DNA of 64,000 bases from contig NZ_CP071455.1 of the NCBI RefSeq assembly GCF_017352135.1, positions 1-64,000 on the forward strand, read 5' to 3'. Positions within the stretch are counted from its first letter, which is position 1. Each line of letters starts with the position of its first letter. The notes below the pieces were generated by a model. It did no database searches. It saw only the letters and a program-made list of their open reading frames with translations, and had not been told where the DNA came from. The position numbers and the translations under genes are program-made. Origin of the DNA: Rhizobium lentis. GTDB taxonomy: Bacteria; Pseudomonadota; Alphaproteobacteria; Rhizobiales; Rhizobiaceae. This document shows positions 7,327 through 17,453 of this stretch, in pieces.

Positions 7327-8485
7327 ACCTCCGGCAACCGTAGTACTTATCGGCCCTCCTGTGTAGTAAGGCGATAGCATGGAACAACGCGTCAAGGCGG
7401 TGGTTGGGGGTTGTGGATTGCACGGGTGAGGAACGTTTCTCCCTCATGTCCTACGCCGGCTAACTGTGAGATCCACTATTTCTCAAATGTGGAATCGGAG
7501 ACTGTGTGTCGACATCGGCGTGGCTGCTCTTAGTGGTTGAACGCAATCAGGTGCGGCATACTATTGCGTCCGCAGATGAAGCCCTTGACATGCTTTTTAA
7601 GAATTGGCCGGTGACGAGCGGTAGCGCTTTCTTCATGGCAATGGAGGCGCGGGCACGGTAGAGGGCATAGTAACCGAAGGGGAAGCCCCGTCCGCATTCC
7701 TTGCAGCAGCTTTTGACGCGCGAGTCGTGGTTCGGATCGCCTAGCTCTTGACTTAAAAGGACTGCCAATTTCCTCGTCTTCGGTCAGAACAACCTGGAGG
7801 CGGCGTCCGAGGCAGGTCACCGAAGGCCGCAATGGTAAGCGCAAATCCCCGCCTATGCGTGGCTTTGGCGGCGTCGGTAGGCAAGCCAAGACAGACCTTC
7901 GATCGCCTCCTGGGCGATCTTGTAATCGCCGACCGGATGCATCTCGCCAGCCAGATCGGGCAGCGCGAAAGGGGCGGAGAAGTGCACGATGGCGTTCGTC
8001 GTGCGTGTAGATGATATGTCCATGGACATGGTGACAGGCTCCAGTTGAATACGGTCAGCCAAGCCCGTGAATACTTCCTACAGGGCATTGGCAGAGCGAT
8101 CGGAATTCAGGCCGATGATGGCCCGCAAGTTTCTGGCACCTACGAGAGCCACAGGGCCAAACGACCATAGAGATTCCTACGCCTCAATTGCGTCGCAACT
8201 GGGATGAAATGCTAAACTGAAGGTTTTATTCAAGCTTGATTGGCAAGATTTGGAATTATAATATTATTGGTTGATGGAACTAGATTGAACTAATCTTCAG
8301 TAAAGACCTATTTGCCTTTTTATTGTGTTATTTTCCTGAAATATAAGATGCTGCAATTCCAAGATCGGATTTGCGAAAATATTCGCCACCTCAGCGAGCC
8401 CGCTCGATAAGCAGGAGGCCCGCCGAAGGGCGTCGCTGCGTGAACGGCAGGCTCGTGGCCTCACACTAAAACGGAGGGCATCTAA
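7327..8485. other. 1.2-kb low-coding stretch with gene remnants
   Basis: Apart from the remnant at 7725-8029, nothing here is supported. A minus frame at 7547-7768 encodes a CKECG motif but no complete domain. The part 8210-8340 is markedly A/T-rich compared with the rest of the window and carries no open gene. It could hold the promoter for the gene at 8486 or simply be decayed DNA. Confidence 0.4.
7725..8029 (-). pseudogene. frameshifted conserved alphaproteobacterial small gene
   Basis: From the ATG at 8029 the frame reads MSMDISSTRTTNAIVHFSAP, then PVGDYKI and IEGLSWLAYRRR, and stops at 7853. Proteins of this type in rhizobia (a FxxPFxLPG...PAGxYxxxxEEExxEGLSxxAYRR pattern, function unknown) normally continue well past YRR. 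Possible continuation segments (LQVVLTEDEE, then AVLLSQELGDP) lie downstream in two other frames. This suggests two frameshifts. The family recognition is from memory and moderate. Confidence 0.45.
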
Positions 8486-8851
8486 ATGTCGAAACATAAC
8501 AACGCCATGTGCTTTACTGCCCGCGATCGCCACGACTTCGACGCCAACGGCAAGCGCCCGGATGGCAATCCCTCGGCCAACGAATTGATCGCCCATGCCG
8601 TCGCCGCACGCACCGACCTCGCCATGCCGTCCGAGGAAGCTCGCGCAGTTGAGAAACGCCGTGAAGCAACGAAGCCGCGGCATCGGTTCACAAAGCGCCA
8701 AAGCACTGAGGTCGATGACAAGAGCATGGGTGTCCGGGACCTTCCCACAATGAGAGAACTCGAGCAGGCGCGGACCGATCACAGCCGGAAGATCGCCAGC
8801 CAGGAAGCTGAGAGGCGTGCCGAGGAGCCTGACGAGAAGGCTGCGGAGTGA
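8486..8851 (+). CDS. hydrophilic hypothetical protein, 121 aa
   Basis: This is a highly charged protein without hydrophobic core segments, rich in Glu, Arg, Lys and Ala, probably partly disordered with a helical C-terminal third (LEQARTDHSRKIASQEAERR). GGAGGG precedes the ATG. A frameshifted copy of its middle part lies at about 5795-5930, so the gene belongs to a family that duplicates within this replicon. The function is unknown. Its composition resembles stress-type hydrophilic proteins, which is only an impression. Confidence 0.65.
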   Translation: MSKHNNAMCFTARDRHDFDANGKRPDGNPSANELIAHAVAARTDLAMPSEEARAVEKRREATKPRHRFTKRQSTEVDDKSMGVRDLPTMRELEQARTDHSRKIASQEAERRAEEPDEKAAE

Positions 8852-8890
8852 ACAAGCGGGAAGTCCGTCAACCGCCCCGAGGGCGCAGGC

Positions 8891-9106
8891 TCAGCGTTCC
8901 AATCGGATCGACGCCTGAATCAGATCCTGATGGAAGCAATGCTTGCGTAGATCCTCTGTCAATTTGACCAGCCTTTCGTTGGCCAGCCCAGCGGGCTCGC
9001 CGCGCGTCAGCATTCCGTCGATCAGGCTCTGCTGAGCGTAAATCATCTGCCGGTCGATAGTCACCTGCCGGCGCGCGAGTTCCAGGTCCTTCGGGGAATA
9101 GGTCAT
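8891..9106 (-). CDS. small hypothetical protein, 71 aa
   Basis: The protein starts MTYSPKDLELARRQVTIDRQ and continues as an amphipathic helical pair (IYAQQSLIDGMLTRG; ERLVKLTEDLRKHCF). There is no signal peptide or known domain. The codon pattern looks real, but the ribosome site is weak. It is convergent with the gene at 8486. Proteins of this length and heptad-like pattern are common in rhizobia, and I cannot name a function. Confidence 0.55.
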   Translation of the reverse strand: MTYSPKDLELARRQVTIDRQMIYAQQSLIDGMLTRGEPAGLANERLVKLTEDLRKHCFHQDLIQASIRLER

Positions 9107-9330
9107 GAGAGACTATATCATACAGGCGGGCGAGAGTAGGATTCAATTCGGGGCCGCCTCGGTACTATCGCGGCCGCCAGGTGAGTTGTCATCGCTGAAC
9201 GAGCCGAGAAGAGCCTGCGCCTCTCGCTCCGCTACCGAATAGCTCCGCACGAATTATATTGTCGCCTGGAGCTGCGTTCGTCGCATTTGCCTTGGATAAA
9301 GCGCAATAGAGGCGCATATTTGCATATCGA

Positions 9331-9396
9331 CAGCCAATGACACGGGCGCTGCCGATCAAGGGGTGGCTCCCTTCGCCCCAATCAAAGGAGGACAAG
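9331..9396 (+). promoter_or_regulatory. structured 5' leader, copy 2
   Basis: The outer stem is GGGCG (9344-9348)/CGCCC (9374-9378) and the inner stem AAGGG (9358-9362)/CCCTT (9369-9373). The 5'-side bulge is CTGCCGATC (9 bases), and AAGGAGG is at 9385-9391. CAGCCAATG just upstream is shared with copy 1. Confidence 0.7.
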
Positions 9397-9519
9397 ATGT
9401 CTTCCACCTTCAAGCGCTCTTCCCATATGGCGGCTCACGGCGACTTCTTATTCAGGGCTTCCATCCTGGCGAGCTTCGCCGTCATCATCAGTCTAATGTT
9501 GAGAGGCTGGTTATGGTAG
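9397..9519 (+). CDS. small single-pass membrane protein, 40 aa
   Basis: The product is MSSTFKRSSHMAAHGDFLFR followed by a hydrophobic helix (ASILASFAVIISLMLRGWLW) that ends the protein. AAGGAGG is at optimal spacing before the ATG, and the upstream leader has the same fold as two other genes in this window; the first residues (MSS) are also shared with those genes. This context makes a real small protein likely despite its size. Its stop codon overlaps the start of the next frame (TTATGGTAG), suggesting translational coupling. Confidence 0.6.
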   Translation: MSSTFKRSSHMAAHGDFLFRASILASFAVIISLMLRGWLW

Positions 9520-9806
9520 TAATCCTCACAACCGGAATTCCGACGAAACGCGACGAAAATTGGCGGCTCCGGTCCATCCTCAAGCGCGCTGACTACGCGA
9601 CGACAGATCTCGTTGCTTCAGAACATGGCGACCATCACGAAGAGGTGATGGTGATAAGGCGCATCAAGGCGGCGACGATTCCCGCGCCCGACTACCCCTC
9701 TTCGAGACGGCGGAAGCTGCATGCCGATCCTGAGGCTTTGGCATCATGGGAAAACGAAGGGGGCGCCACGCGAGCTGTGGACGCGCCTGCGGACAAGAAG
9801 AATTGA
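9513..9806 (+). CDS. hypothetical protein coupled to the 40-aa gene, 97 aa
   Basis: The frame opens at an ATG inside the end of the 40-aa gene and reads MVVILTTGIPTKRDENWRLR, then a hydrophilic, Pro/Arg/Ala-containing tail. No ribosome site of its own is visible other than GAGAGG about 10 bases upstream, so expression would rely on coupling. There is no recognisable domain. The codon pattern is compatible with coding, but this remains a moderate call. Confidence 0.45.
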   Translation: MVVILTTGIPTKRDENWRLRSILKRADYATTDLVASEHGDHHEEVMVIRRIKAATIPAPDYPSSRRRKLHADPEALASWENEGGATRAVDAPADKKN

Positions 9807-9878
9807 TGACCCACGAGGCAATTGAGCAAGGAATGCCGAATTGGCGATCAGGCTCGGTGGTCGAAAGCCCAGCCCCTC

Positions 9879-10196
9879 TTAGTCTTTGGTGATGCTGAGA
9901 TTCTGCCCGGTGGTTTGTTGCAAAGACCTGCAGCGATTATGCTGTCGCAGGCGTGATGTCCGCATGCTGTCGCATTGCTCCAGTTCGGGAAAGAGGTGAT
10001 CGAGCGATTTCCGGTTCACCAACTTCATTCGGAGTTCGGACGGGATATGCGTAGGGCCTTTTACGTCCTTCTGGCCCTGATGATTGAACCTGGAAAAAGA
10101 TGATTGCGAAAAATCACCACATTGGAACGCACAGGCCTGACCGCTTTCTGCCCATCCCACAATATTCAGTTTGCCAGCCGTATCGATTAGGCGCAT
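9879..10196 (-). CDS. hypothetical protein, 105 aa
   Basis: The protein reads MRLIDTAGKLNIVGWAESGQ at its start and is soluble, with several Gln, Ser and Cys residues. The ribosome site is weak. It runs divergently from the leader of the gene at 10280, so the two would share a short promoter region. I recognise no family, and the second half looks less constrained than the first. Confidence 0.4.
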   Translation of the reverse strand: MRLIDTAGKLNIVGWAESGQACAFQCGDFSQSSFSRFNHQGQKDVKGPTHIPSELRMKLVNRKSLDHLFPELEQCDSMRTSRLRQHNRCRSLQQTTGQNLSITKD

Positions 10197-10208
10197 GGTA
10201 GGTCTTCA

Positions 10209-10279
10209 GTAGCTGTTTCTCAGGGCGCTACTGCGTGGAGGTCGGTTTCTGCCTTCGCCCCAAATTGAAGGAGGACAGC
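10209..10279 (+). promoter_or_regulatory. structured 5' leader, copy 3
   Basis: The outer stem is GGGCG (10223-10227)/CGCCC (10256-10260) and the inner stem GAGG (10238-10241)/CCTT (10252-10255, one G-U pair). The 5'-side bulge is CTACTGCGTG (10 bases) and AAGGAGG is at 10268-10274. The sequence differs from copies 1 and 2, but the fold is kept. Confidence 0.65.
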
Positions 10280-10588
10280 ATGTCTTCCAATCTCAACATG
10301 TCTGTGCGGACCTCTGACCTGGCTGTATTGCAGGGCGTCCTTGACGACGCAGGATATGATTGCACAAGTAGCCTTGCAGACCCGAGATATTACAGCGTTG
10401 CCGTCAGACTGCTGTTCAAGCTTTATCACGACGGAATGACCTCGCCCGCCGCCCTCTCTATCGAACTCAGCCGGCACTTCGGAAAAACACCACTGCCCTC
10501 GAAATCATCCGCCGAGTTCGAAAAAAATCGCAAGCGGATGCAGGGTATCCGTTCAGCCATTGAAGTTAGGTCGCCTACCGGCGCCTGA
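10280..10588 (+). CDS. paralogue of the protein at 7048, 102 aa
   Basis: This protein aligns with the 92-aa product at 7048 through LQGVLDDAGYD, the YYSVAVRLLFKLYHDGMTSP segment and LSRHFGKTPLPSKS, and has a longer, more basic C-terminal tail. It is helical and soluble with no known domain. AAGGAGG precedes the ATG at 10280, and the third copy of the structured leader lies upstream. Identity between the paralogues is moderate, so the duplication is not recent. The function is unknown. Confidence 0.75.
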   Translation: MSSNLNMSVRTSDLAVLQGVLDDAGYDCTSSLADPRYYSVAVRLLFKLYHDGMTSPAALSIELSRHFGKTPLPSKSSAEFEKNRKRMQGIRSAIEVRSPTGA

Positions 10589-10880
10589 ACAGAACGTTCT
10601 CGCAAAGCTCATTCGACGAAGCCCTTACCAACGGGATGGAGGGTTGCATGCCGGAGCCGTTCGAACAGCTAAACGAGCTTCTCATCGCGCTCGGTGCAAG
10701 CGCCGGAGGCGCAGGAAGTCATTAACTCTCCGTGCCATCAACTACCTGCAACGAAAGTGCACACTGCGCCGGATTGCGCGGTCCAAGCCAAAGACCTTGC
10801 TGCTGCGCTTGCCGAAACCATAATGCGCAACAGCGCGCCGGGAAGCGGCACAATAATAGGCACCGTCAGAGGAGGCTAGA

Positions 10881-11192
10881 ATGCCAGAAGCACCAAACGA
10901 ATTTGCGGCCAGTCCAAACGGAGACAAATGGTATCTCGAACATAACGAAACAGTGGACCAGCATGTTGTCATCCATCGCGCCAACGACGCCTCCGGCGGC
11001 GCTGAGACGAGATGGCCGATTTCGAGCTTTCTGGAGCACTTCGGCGATCATCCGCAAGGCCAGGCTCTTCGCAAGGCATTGGAAGATGCCGGATCAGCTG
11101 AACAGGAAGTACCAAGTGAACATACGCCCGTTGTGCAGAAACTGGTGACTTCTTTCCCTTGGTCGCGCAAAATGCAACACGTTGAGAATTGA
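10881..11192 (+). CDS. hypothetical protein, 103 aa
   Basis: The ATG follows GAGGAGG at good spacing. The N-terminal half (NGDKWYLEHN, VVIHRAN, GGAETRWPISSFLEHF) looks folded and is a pattern I have seen in other rhizobial small proteins. The C terminus is hydrophilic. There is no signal peptide or membrane segment. About 290 bases separate it from the gene at 10280, with no clear gene between. No function can be assigned. Confidence 0.65.
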   Translation: MPEAPNEFAASPNGDKWYLEHNETVDQHVVIHRANDASGGAETRWPISSFLEHFGDHPQGQALRKALEDAGSAEQEVPSEHTPVVQKLVTSFPWSRKMQHVEN

Positions 11193-11332
11193 GTACGCAT
11201 TCACTTACCTAAAAGGGTAGCCCCACGGCCGTCTCAGGCTTTGTCATATGCAAACGATGTCAGCAGAGTCGTCGAAAAATTCCTGGCGCGTTTCTTGACA
11301 AGGAACTCCGTCCACTCGTCTGTACCTCTTCA

Positions 11333-11510
11333 AGCAGCCTGAAGATTGCACGCCGACATCTAGCCGGACTTGTCGTCGCGCTCCAAGTCGTAGCCGTTCT
11401 TCTGGCCGATATCGCGCATTTCAACGCGTTCCACCGCAGAAATATGGACGAACGCTCCGGGCCGCCATTGTCAGGCCGAATGAAACCGGGCTCATTAGTG
11501 GAATTGAACA
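11333..11510 (-). pseudogene. decayed cold-shock gene
   Basis: On the minus strand the pieces LFNSTNEPGFIRPDNGGPER and, in another frame, [14 protein letters not shown] then LERDDKSG align with the intact cold-shock protein at 2037-2246. At DNA level the two regions match throughout, including GCAGACAT-like and GTTCTGGCC-like blocks. The RNP1 motif is changed from KGFGFI to EPGFI, there is at least one frameshift, and the start region is lost. The stretch 11193-11610 holds no other gene. Confidence 0.75.
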
Positions 11511-11610
11511 AATCCGAACCGGCGTTCCGCCTCGCAAGCAAACCGAGCAACCGAATGGACAATACCCGAGCCGGCAGGATCAAAGGCTTCCCCGTTGCCG
11601 GCGGGATGTA

Positions 11611-12237
11611 TCAACCTTCATCCTCATTCGCGCGCCGCCATGGCGCGGTCGCGGCCAGCCACTGCCGCGTGCGGGCCTCGGGATCCGAGTTGCGGGTGAT
11701 ATCGGTGACCACGGCGGCACTATCGGCACCTTTTTCCAGCACCAGCGGCGCGCGTTCGGCGGTGATCCCACCGATGGCGACGAGCGGTATCGCGCCGACT
11801 CGCTGGCGCCAGTCGAGAAGGCGTTCGACCCCCTGCGGCGCCCATTTCATCTCTTTGAGAACGGTGGGCCAGACTGGTCCGAGCGCAACATAATCCGGCT
11901 CGGCCGCCAGCGCCGTCTCGAGCTCCGATGGGTCATGCGTGGAAAGGCCGAGCCTCAGGCCGGCGCGACGAATGGCATTCCTGTCGGCGGCCATCAGGTC
12001 TTCCTGTCCGAGATGAACGAAATCGCATCCTTCATCTATCGCCAGCTTCCAATAGTCGTTGACGACCAATTGGCAAGCCGCTGCCGCGCAGGCAGCCTTC
12101 GAACGCCGGATCTGCTCGCGAAGCACGGAGTCCGGGCAGTCCTTGATGCGCAGTTGGACGAGTTTGACGCCGAGCGGCACGAGACGCTCGACCCATTCGG
12201 CGCTGTCGACGATGAGATAGAAGGGATCGAGCTTCAT
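11611..12237 (-). CDS. thiE: thiamine phosphate synthase, 208 aa
   Basis: This enzyme joins the thiazole phosphate carboxylate and HMP-pyrophosphate to give thiamine phosphate. The TIM-barrel motifs of ThiE are visible: QLRIKD at 28-33, VNDYW at 59-63, HLGQED at 75-80, GLSTH at 97-101, GPVWPT at 120-125 (usually GPIFPT) and AIGGI at 154-158. The length is standard. Its ATG overlaps the thiG stop by four bases, the last of the tight junctions in the operon. It is the final gene behind the TPP riboswitch. The Trp and missing Lys around GPVWPT are typical of the rhizobial form as far as I recall. Confidence 0.95.
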   Translation of the reverse strand: MKLDPFYLIVDSAEWVERLVPLGVKLVQLRIKDCPDSVLREQIRRSKAACAAAACQLVVNDYWKLAIDEGCDFVHLGQEDLMAADRNAIRRAGLRLGLSTHDPSELETALAAEPDYVALGPVWPTVLKEMKWAPQGVERLLDWRQRVGAIPLVAIGGITAERAPLVLEKGADSAAVVTDITRNSDPEARTRQWLAATAPWRRANEDEG

Positions 12238-13007
12238 GTGAAGACGGCCTTTCCGATGACGGGAGTGGATGGGACGGCGATGTCGCGTGGCTCCAGCGGT
12301 ACGGCGCCATGTGCCAGGCGGCCGGCTTCGATGGCAAGCGCGAATGCCTCGGCGATGGTGGCGGGATCGCCTGCGCCGGCAACGGCGGTGTTGAGAAGTA
12401 CGGCATCATAACCGTACTCCATGACGGCGGCGGCATGAGACGGGCGGCCGATGCCGGCATCGATGATCAGCGGCACATCCGGAAAATGCGCGCGAAACGC
12501 CCTTAGCGCCATCGGGTTCAGCGGCCCTTGAGCGGAACCGATCGGCGCGCACCAGGGCATCAGCACACGGCAGCCGGCCTCCAGCAGCCTTTCGGCCACG
12601 ACAAGGTCGTCGGTCGTATAGGGGAAGACCTGAAAGCCCTCGCCGTTCAGGATGCGGGCCGCTTCGACAAGGCCGAAGACGTCAGGCTGCAGCGTATCAT
12701 GATGACCGATGACTTCGAGCTTGATCCAGTCGGTGCGGAACACGTCGCGCGCCATCTTCGCCGTCAGCACAGCCTCCTGCACGCTATGACATCCGGCCGT
12801 ATTCGGCAGCACGCGCACGCCAAGCTCACCGATCAGGTCGAAGAAGGCGCCGCCCGCTTTGCCGCCGACGGCTTCGCGCCGAAGCGACACGGTGACGATC
12901 TCCGTTTTCGAGCGCCTCACCGATTCTGCAAGGATCGCTGGAGACGGATAGCGGGCGGTGCCGAGCAGCAGTCGGGAGCGGACTTCGACATCATAAAGTT
13001 TCAGCAT
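12234..13007 (-). CDS. thiG: thiazole synthase, 257 aa
   Basis: ThiG builds the thiazole ring from deoxyxylulose 5-phosphate, dehydroglycine and sulfur carried on ThiS. The start [20 protein letters not shown] is typical, and the catalytic Lys that forms the imine with the sugar is K96 in [13 protein letters not shown] (67-73) and the phosphate-binding [10 protein letters not shown] segment are present. AGGAGG lies upstream of the ATG at 13007, only one base after the thiS stop. The frame is open further upstream, but that overlaps thiS. It overlaps thiE by four bases. Confidence 0.97.
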   Translation of the reverse strand: MLKLYDVEVRSRLLLGTARYPSPAILAESVRRSKTEIVTVSLRREAVGGKAGGAFFDLIGELGVRVLPNTAGCHSVQEAVLTAKMARDVFRTDWIKLEVIGHHDTLQPDVFGLVEAARILNGEGFQVFPYTTDDLVVAERLLEAGCRVLMPWCAPIGSAQGPLNPMALRAFRAHFPDVPLIIDAGIGRPSHAAAVMEYGYDAVLLNTAVAGAGDPATIAEAFALAIEAGRLAHGAVPLEPRDIAVPSTPVIGKAVFT

Positions 13008-13008
13008 C

Positions 13009-13206
13009 TCAGCCTCCTTGCATGGGTGAGAGAATTTCGATGCGGTCGCGTTCGCCGAGCCTGAAATCGGCGCGGTCCTCGCGGTGCACCAGCTCACCGT
13101 TGACTGCGGTTGCCAGCCATCCGCCTTCGTAGTCCAGAGCGAGAAGAAGATCTGCGAGCGTCGTGGCCGCGACCTCCTGTTCCTCGCCATTGATGATGAA
13201 GGTCAT
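13009..13206 (-). CDS. thiS: thiamine biosynthesis sulfur carrier ThiS, 65 aa
   Basis: ThiS is a ubiquitin-fold protein whose C-terminal Gly-Gly is converted to a thiocarboxylate that supplies sulfur to ThiG. The C terminus is SPMQGG and the start is [12 protein letters not shown]. The size is normal. Its ATG overlaps the thiO stop by four bases and its stop is one base before thiG. No separate thiF is seen in this window, so activation of ThiS must use a gene elsewhere. Confidence 0.95.
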   Translation of the reverse strand: MTFIINGEEQEVAATTLADLLLALDYEGGWLATAVNGELVHREDRADFRLGERDRIEILSPMQGG

Positions 13207-14189
13207 GATGCCCTCCTTTCCGGTTGCTTCTGTTCTCCAAGGAGACGCCGCGCCACCTCGCCTGCCATGGCCGGCGCCAGCAGAAAGCCGTGGCGGTAGA
13301 GGCCATTGACATGGAAGGTGCGGCCTTCCTGCGTCACCCGCGGAAGATTGTCGGGATAAGCCGGCCGCACGCCTGCGCCGGTTTCCGTAACCCGTGCCTC
13401 CCCGAAGGCAGGATTGAGAGCATAGGCGGCATTTAGCAGCTCCATCAGCGAGCGCGCGGTAATCGGGCCGGTATCATTGCTTTCGATCATCGTCGCCCCG
13501 ATCAAGAAACGATGTCTTTCGCGCGGCACGATATAGATCGGATGACGTGGATGCAGCAGGCGAACGGGACGAGAGAGCGTTATCTCGTTCGTTTCGACGC
13601 AAAGCATCTCTCCGCGAACGCCGCGCAATCCGGGCAATCGGCCGATCTGCGCTGCCCCGGTGCAGTCGATCACGCGATCATAATGGGCAAGGTCAGCATC
13701 GCCGGCAACGCCGAAGATGAGACGCATGCGGGCCTCCTCGAGTCCGGCGGCCAGCGCCGAGAGCGCCTGTCGCGGGTCAAGATGCGCTTCCTGCCGGAAG
13801 AACAATGCCCTGCGGAAGCGGCCCGCAAGATCGGGTTCCAGCGCCGCGATCGCCTGCTCGTCCAGCCATTCCCATCCGCTTGTCCGGCGGGAAAAGCGGT
13901 CGAGTTCGCCGGCATCGCGCCCGGCTGCCACGACAAGCGTCCCCCGGCGAGTGACGTGACCGGGCAGTGCTGCCTCCCACCAATCGGCGGCAAGACGACC
14001 GAGCGCCAGTACCGGCTCCTCCGCGCTTTCCCTTTCGCACCATGGAGCCAGCATGCCGCCGGCAAAGCCGGATGCGCCAGCGCCGACCCGGTCGCCTTGC
14101 TCAGCGACGCTGACCCGGAAACCGTGCCGATAGAGCTGCCACGCAACGGTGAGGCCGGCAACGCCGGCCCCCTTGACGAGAATGTCCAT
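13203..14189 (-). CDS. thiO: glycine oxidase ThiO, 328 aa
   Basis: ThiO is an FAD-dependent amine oxidase making dehydroglycine for the thiazole ring. The dinucleotide-binding motif GAGVAG lies at about residues 7-12, and GASGFAGGMLAPWCE follows as in ThiO/DadA-type oxidases. RHGFLLAPAMA near the C terminus is the second FAD contact region. The ATG at 14189 has GAGGA six bases upstream; an ATG six bases earlier overlaps the thiC stop but is too close to the GAGGA. The presence of thiO rather than thiH indicates aerobic thiazole synthesis. Confidence 0.93.
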   Translation of the reverse strand: MDILVKGAGVAGLTVAWQLYRHGFRVSVAEQGDRVGAGASGFAGGMLAPWCERESAEEPVLALGRLAADWWEAALPGHVTRRGTLVVAAGRDAGELDRFSRRTSGWEWLDEQAIAALEPDLAGRFRRALFFRQEAHLDPRQALSALAAGLEEARMRLIFGVAGDADLAHYDRVIDCTGAAQIGRLPGLRGVRGEMLCVETNEITLSRPVRLLHPRHPIYIVPRERHRFLIGATMIESNDTGPITARSLMELLNAAYALNPAFGEARVTETGAGVRPAYPDNLPRVTQEGRTFHVNGLYRHGFLLAPAMAGEVARRLLGEQKQPERRAS

Positions 14190-14191
14190 CG

Positions 14192-16240
<2,049 letters not shown>

Positions 16241-16523
16241 GAATACCTGCATCAAAGACCGCTGCGGCCCTGATGTCAAGAAGCCCTCTCTCCTATCGGA
16301 TCCGGTCCCACGGTTTAAATATGAGTGCAGCGGAAGGGCGGTTTGGAGAAATCTCTTTTGTTTTTCATGTATATAACCAAGCAAGGCCATCCCCGCTCTC
16401 GGTTGCGGAGGCCTATGGCGGCCCGGAGCTCGGCAGGATTGGCACCCCGACGTCTCTGGTCTAGTCTCGAATTCTCCTGCGGGGCTTTCAGCCGCAGCCG
16501 GTAATTGAACGAAAGAGATTTTC

Positions 16524-17438
16524 ATGACCACGCATCGTTTCATTCCGACGGTCTTCCATAATGTCATCGGTTCTCTACCGGCGGCGCTCCGTATTGCGAG
16601 TGGCGATACCGTGGTCACCGAGACGCTCGACGCGATCGGCTATGACAAGAACGGCATCAGGCAGGCATCTGGTCCGAACCCGATGAACGGCCCGATTTTC
16701 GTCGAGGGCGCCGAGCCCGGCGATGCGCTGAAGGTAGAGATCGTCAGCATGATCCCGACCAGGGGCACCGGTTTTACCCGAAGCATCGTTGCGGCCAATG
16801 TCATCGATCCGGAAACGGCTCGCGACCTGCCGCCGCGCGATATGGCGATCTGGGCGATCGACCGCGAAGCATTGACCGTCCGGCTGGCGGAGCCGGTCCC
16901 CGGCCTCGAAAATTTCGTCCTGCCGCTCGCGCCGATGATCGGCTGTTTCGGGGTTGCGCCGAGCCTCGGCCAAGCGATATCGACCGCGACCAGCGGCGAG
17001 TATGGCGGCAACATGGACTATCGCCTGTTCGGACCGGGAACCACGGTTTGTTTCCCCATATCGGCGCCAGGAGCCCTTTTCTTTTTGGGCGATTGCCATG
17101 CCGTACAGGGAGATGGCGAGATTGTCGGCACCGGCATCGAAACCAGTTTCGAGGTCACGGTGCGACTGACGGTCGAAAAGAGAGCTGGCCTCGTCTGGCC
17201 GCGCGGAGAAACTGCCGAAGACATCTTCACCATCGGCAATGCCCGGCCCCTCGATCAGGCGCTTCAGCATGCCACCAGTGAAATGCTGAACTGGCTGGCA
17301 TCGGATTATGGGCTGGACAGGACGGCTGCAAGCCATCTGCTCGGCCAGGTAGTGCGATACGATGTCGGCAACGTCTTCGATCCGGCCTATACGATGGCTT
17401 GCCGGGTCGCCAAGAGATGGCTGGCCGGCCGATCATGA
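16524..17438 (+). CDS. acetamidase/formamidase family protein, 304 aa
   Basis: The family hydrolyses small amides (formamide, acetamide or related) to ammonia and the acid. Visible hallmarks are SGDTVVTETLDA near residue 27, NPMNGPIFVEGAEPGD, the LGDCHAVQGDGEI metal-binding block and SASYDVGNVFDP-like C-terminal segment (here RYDVGNVFDPAYTM). The length is typical, there is no signal peptide, and AAAGAGA precedes the ATG. It lies next to the LuxR-solo/iminopeptidase cluster and faces the first iminopeptidase gene with 15 bases between, so an amide substrate linked to that system is possible. Exact substrate is unknown. Confidence 0.9.
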   Translation: MTTHRFIPTVFHNVIGSLPAALRIASGDTVVTETLDAIGYDKNGIRQASGPNPMNGPIFVEGAEPGDALKVEIVSMIPTRGTGFTRSIVAANVIDPETARDLPPRDMAIWAIDREALTVRLAEPVPGLENFVLPLAPMIGCFGVAPSLGQAISTATSGEYGGNMDYRLFGPGTTVCFPISAPGALFFLGDCHAVQGDGEIVGTGIETSFEVTVRLTVEKRAGLVWPRGETAEDIFTIGNARPLDQALQHATSEMLNWLASDYGLDRTAASHLLGQVVRYDVGNVFDPAYTMACRVAKRWLAGRS

Positions 17439-17453
17439 CGGACCGTCCACGCT

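Noticed and set aside
8420..8485. Possible fourth copy of the structured leader before the gene at 8486
   Set aside because: GGGCG and a similar bulge are present, but no CGCCC partner follows, so the fold cannot form.
10648..10725. 25-codon frame with GGAGGG before its ATG
   Set aside because: It is too short to judge; the following frame at 10694-10879 may be a frameshifted continuation, but I see no homology to support either.
12528..13064. Long plus-strand frames opposite thiG, thiC and many ABC genes
   Set aside because: They are antisense shadows caused by high GC third positions; the minus-strand genes are unambiguous.
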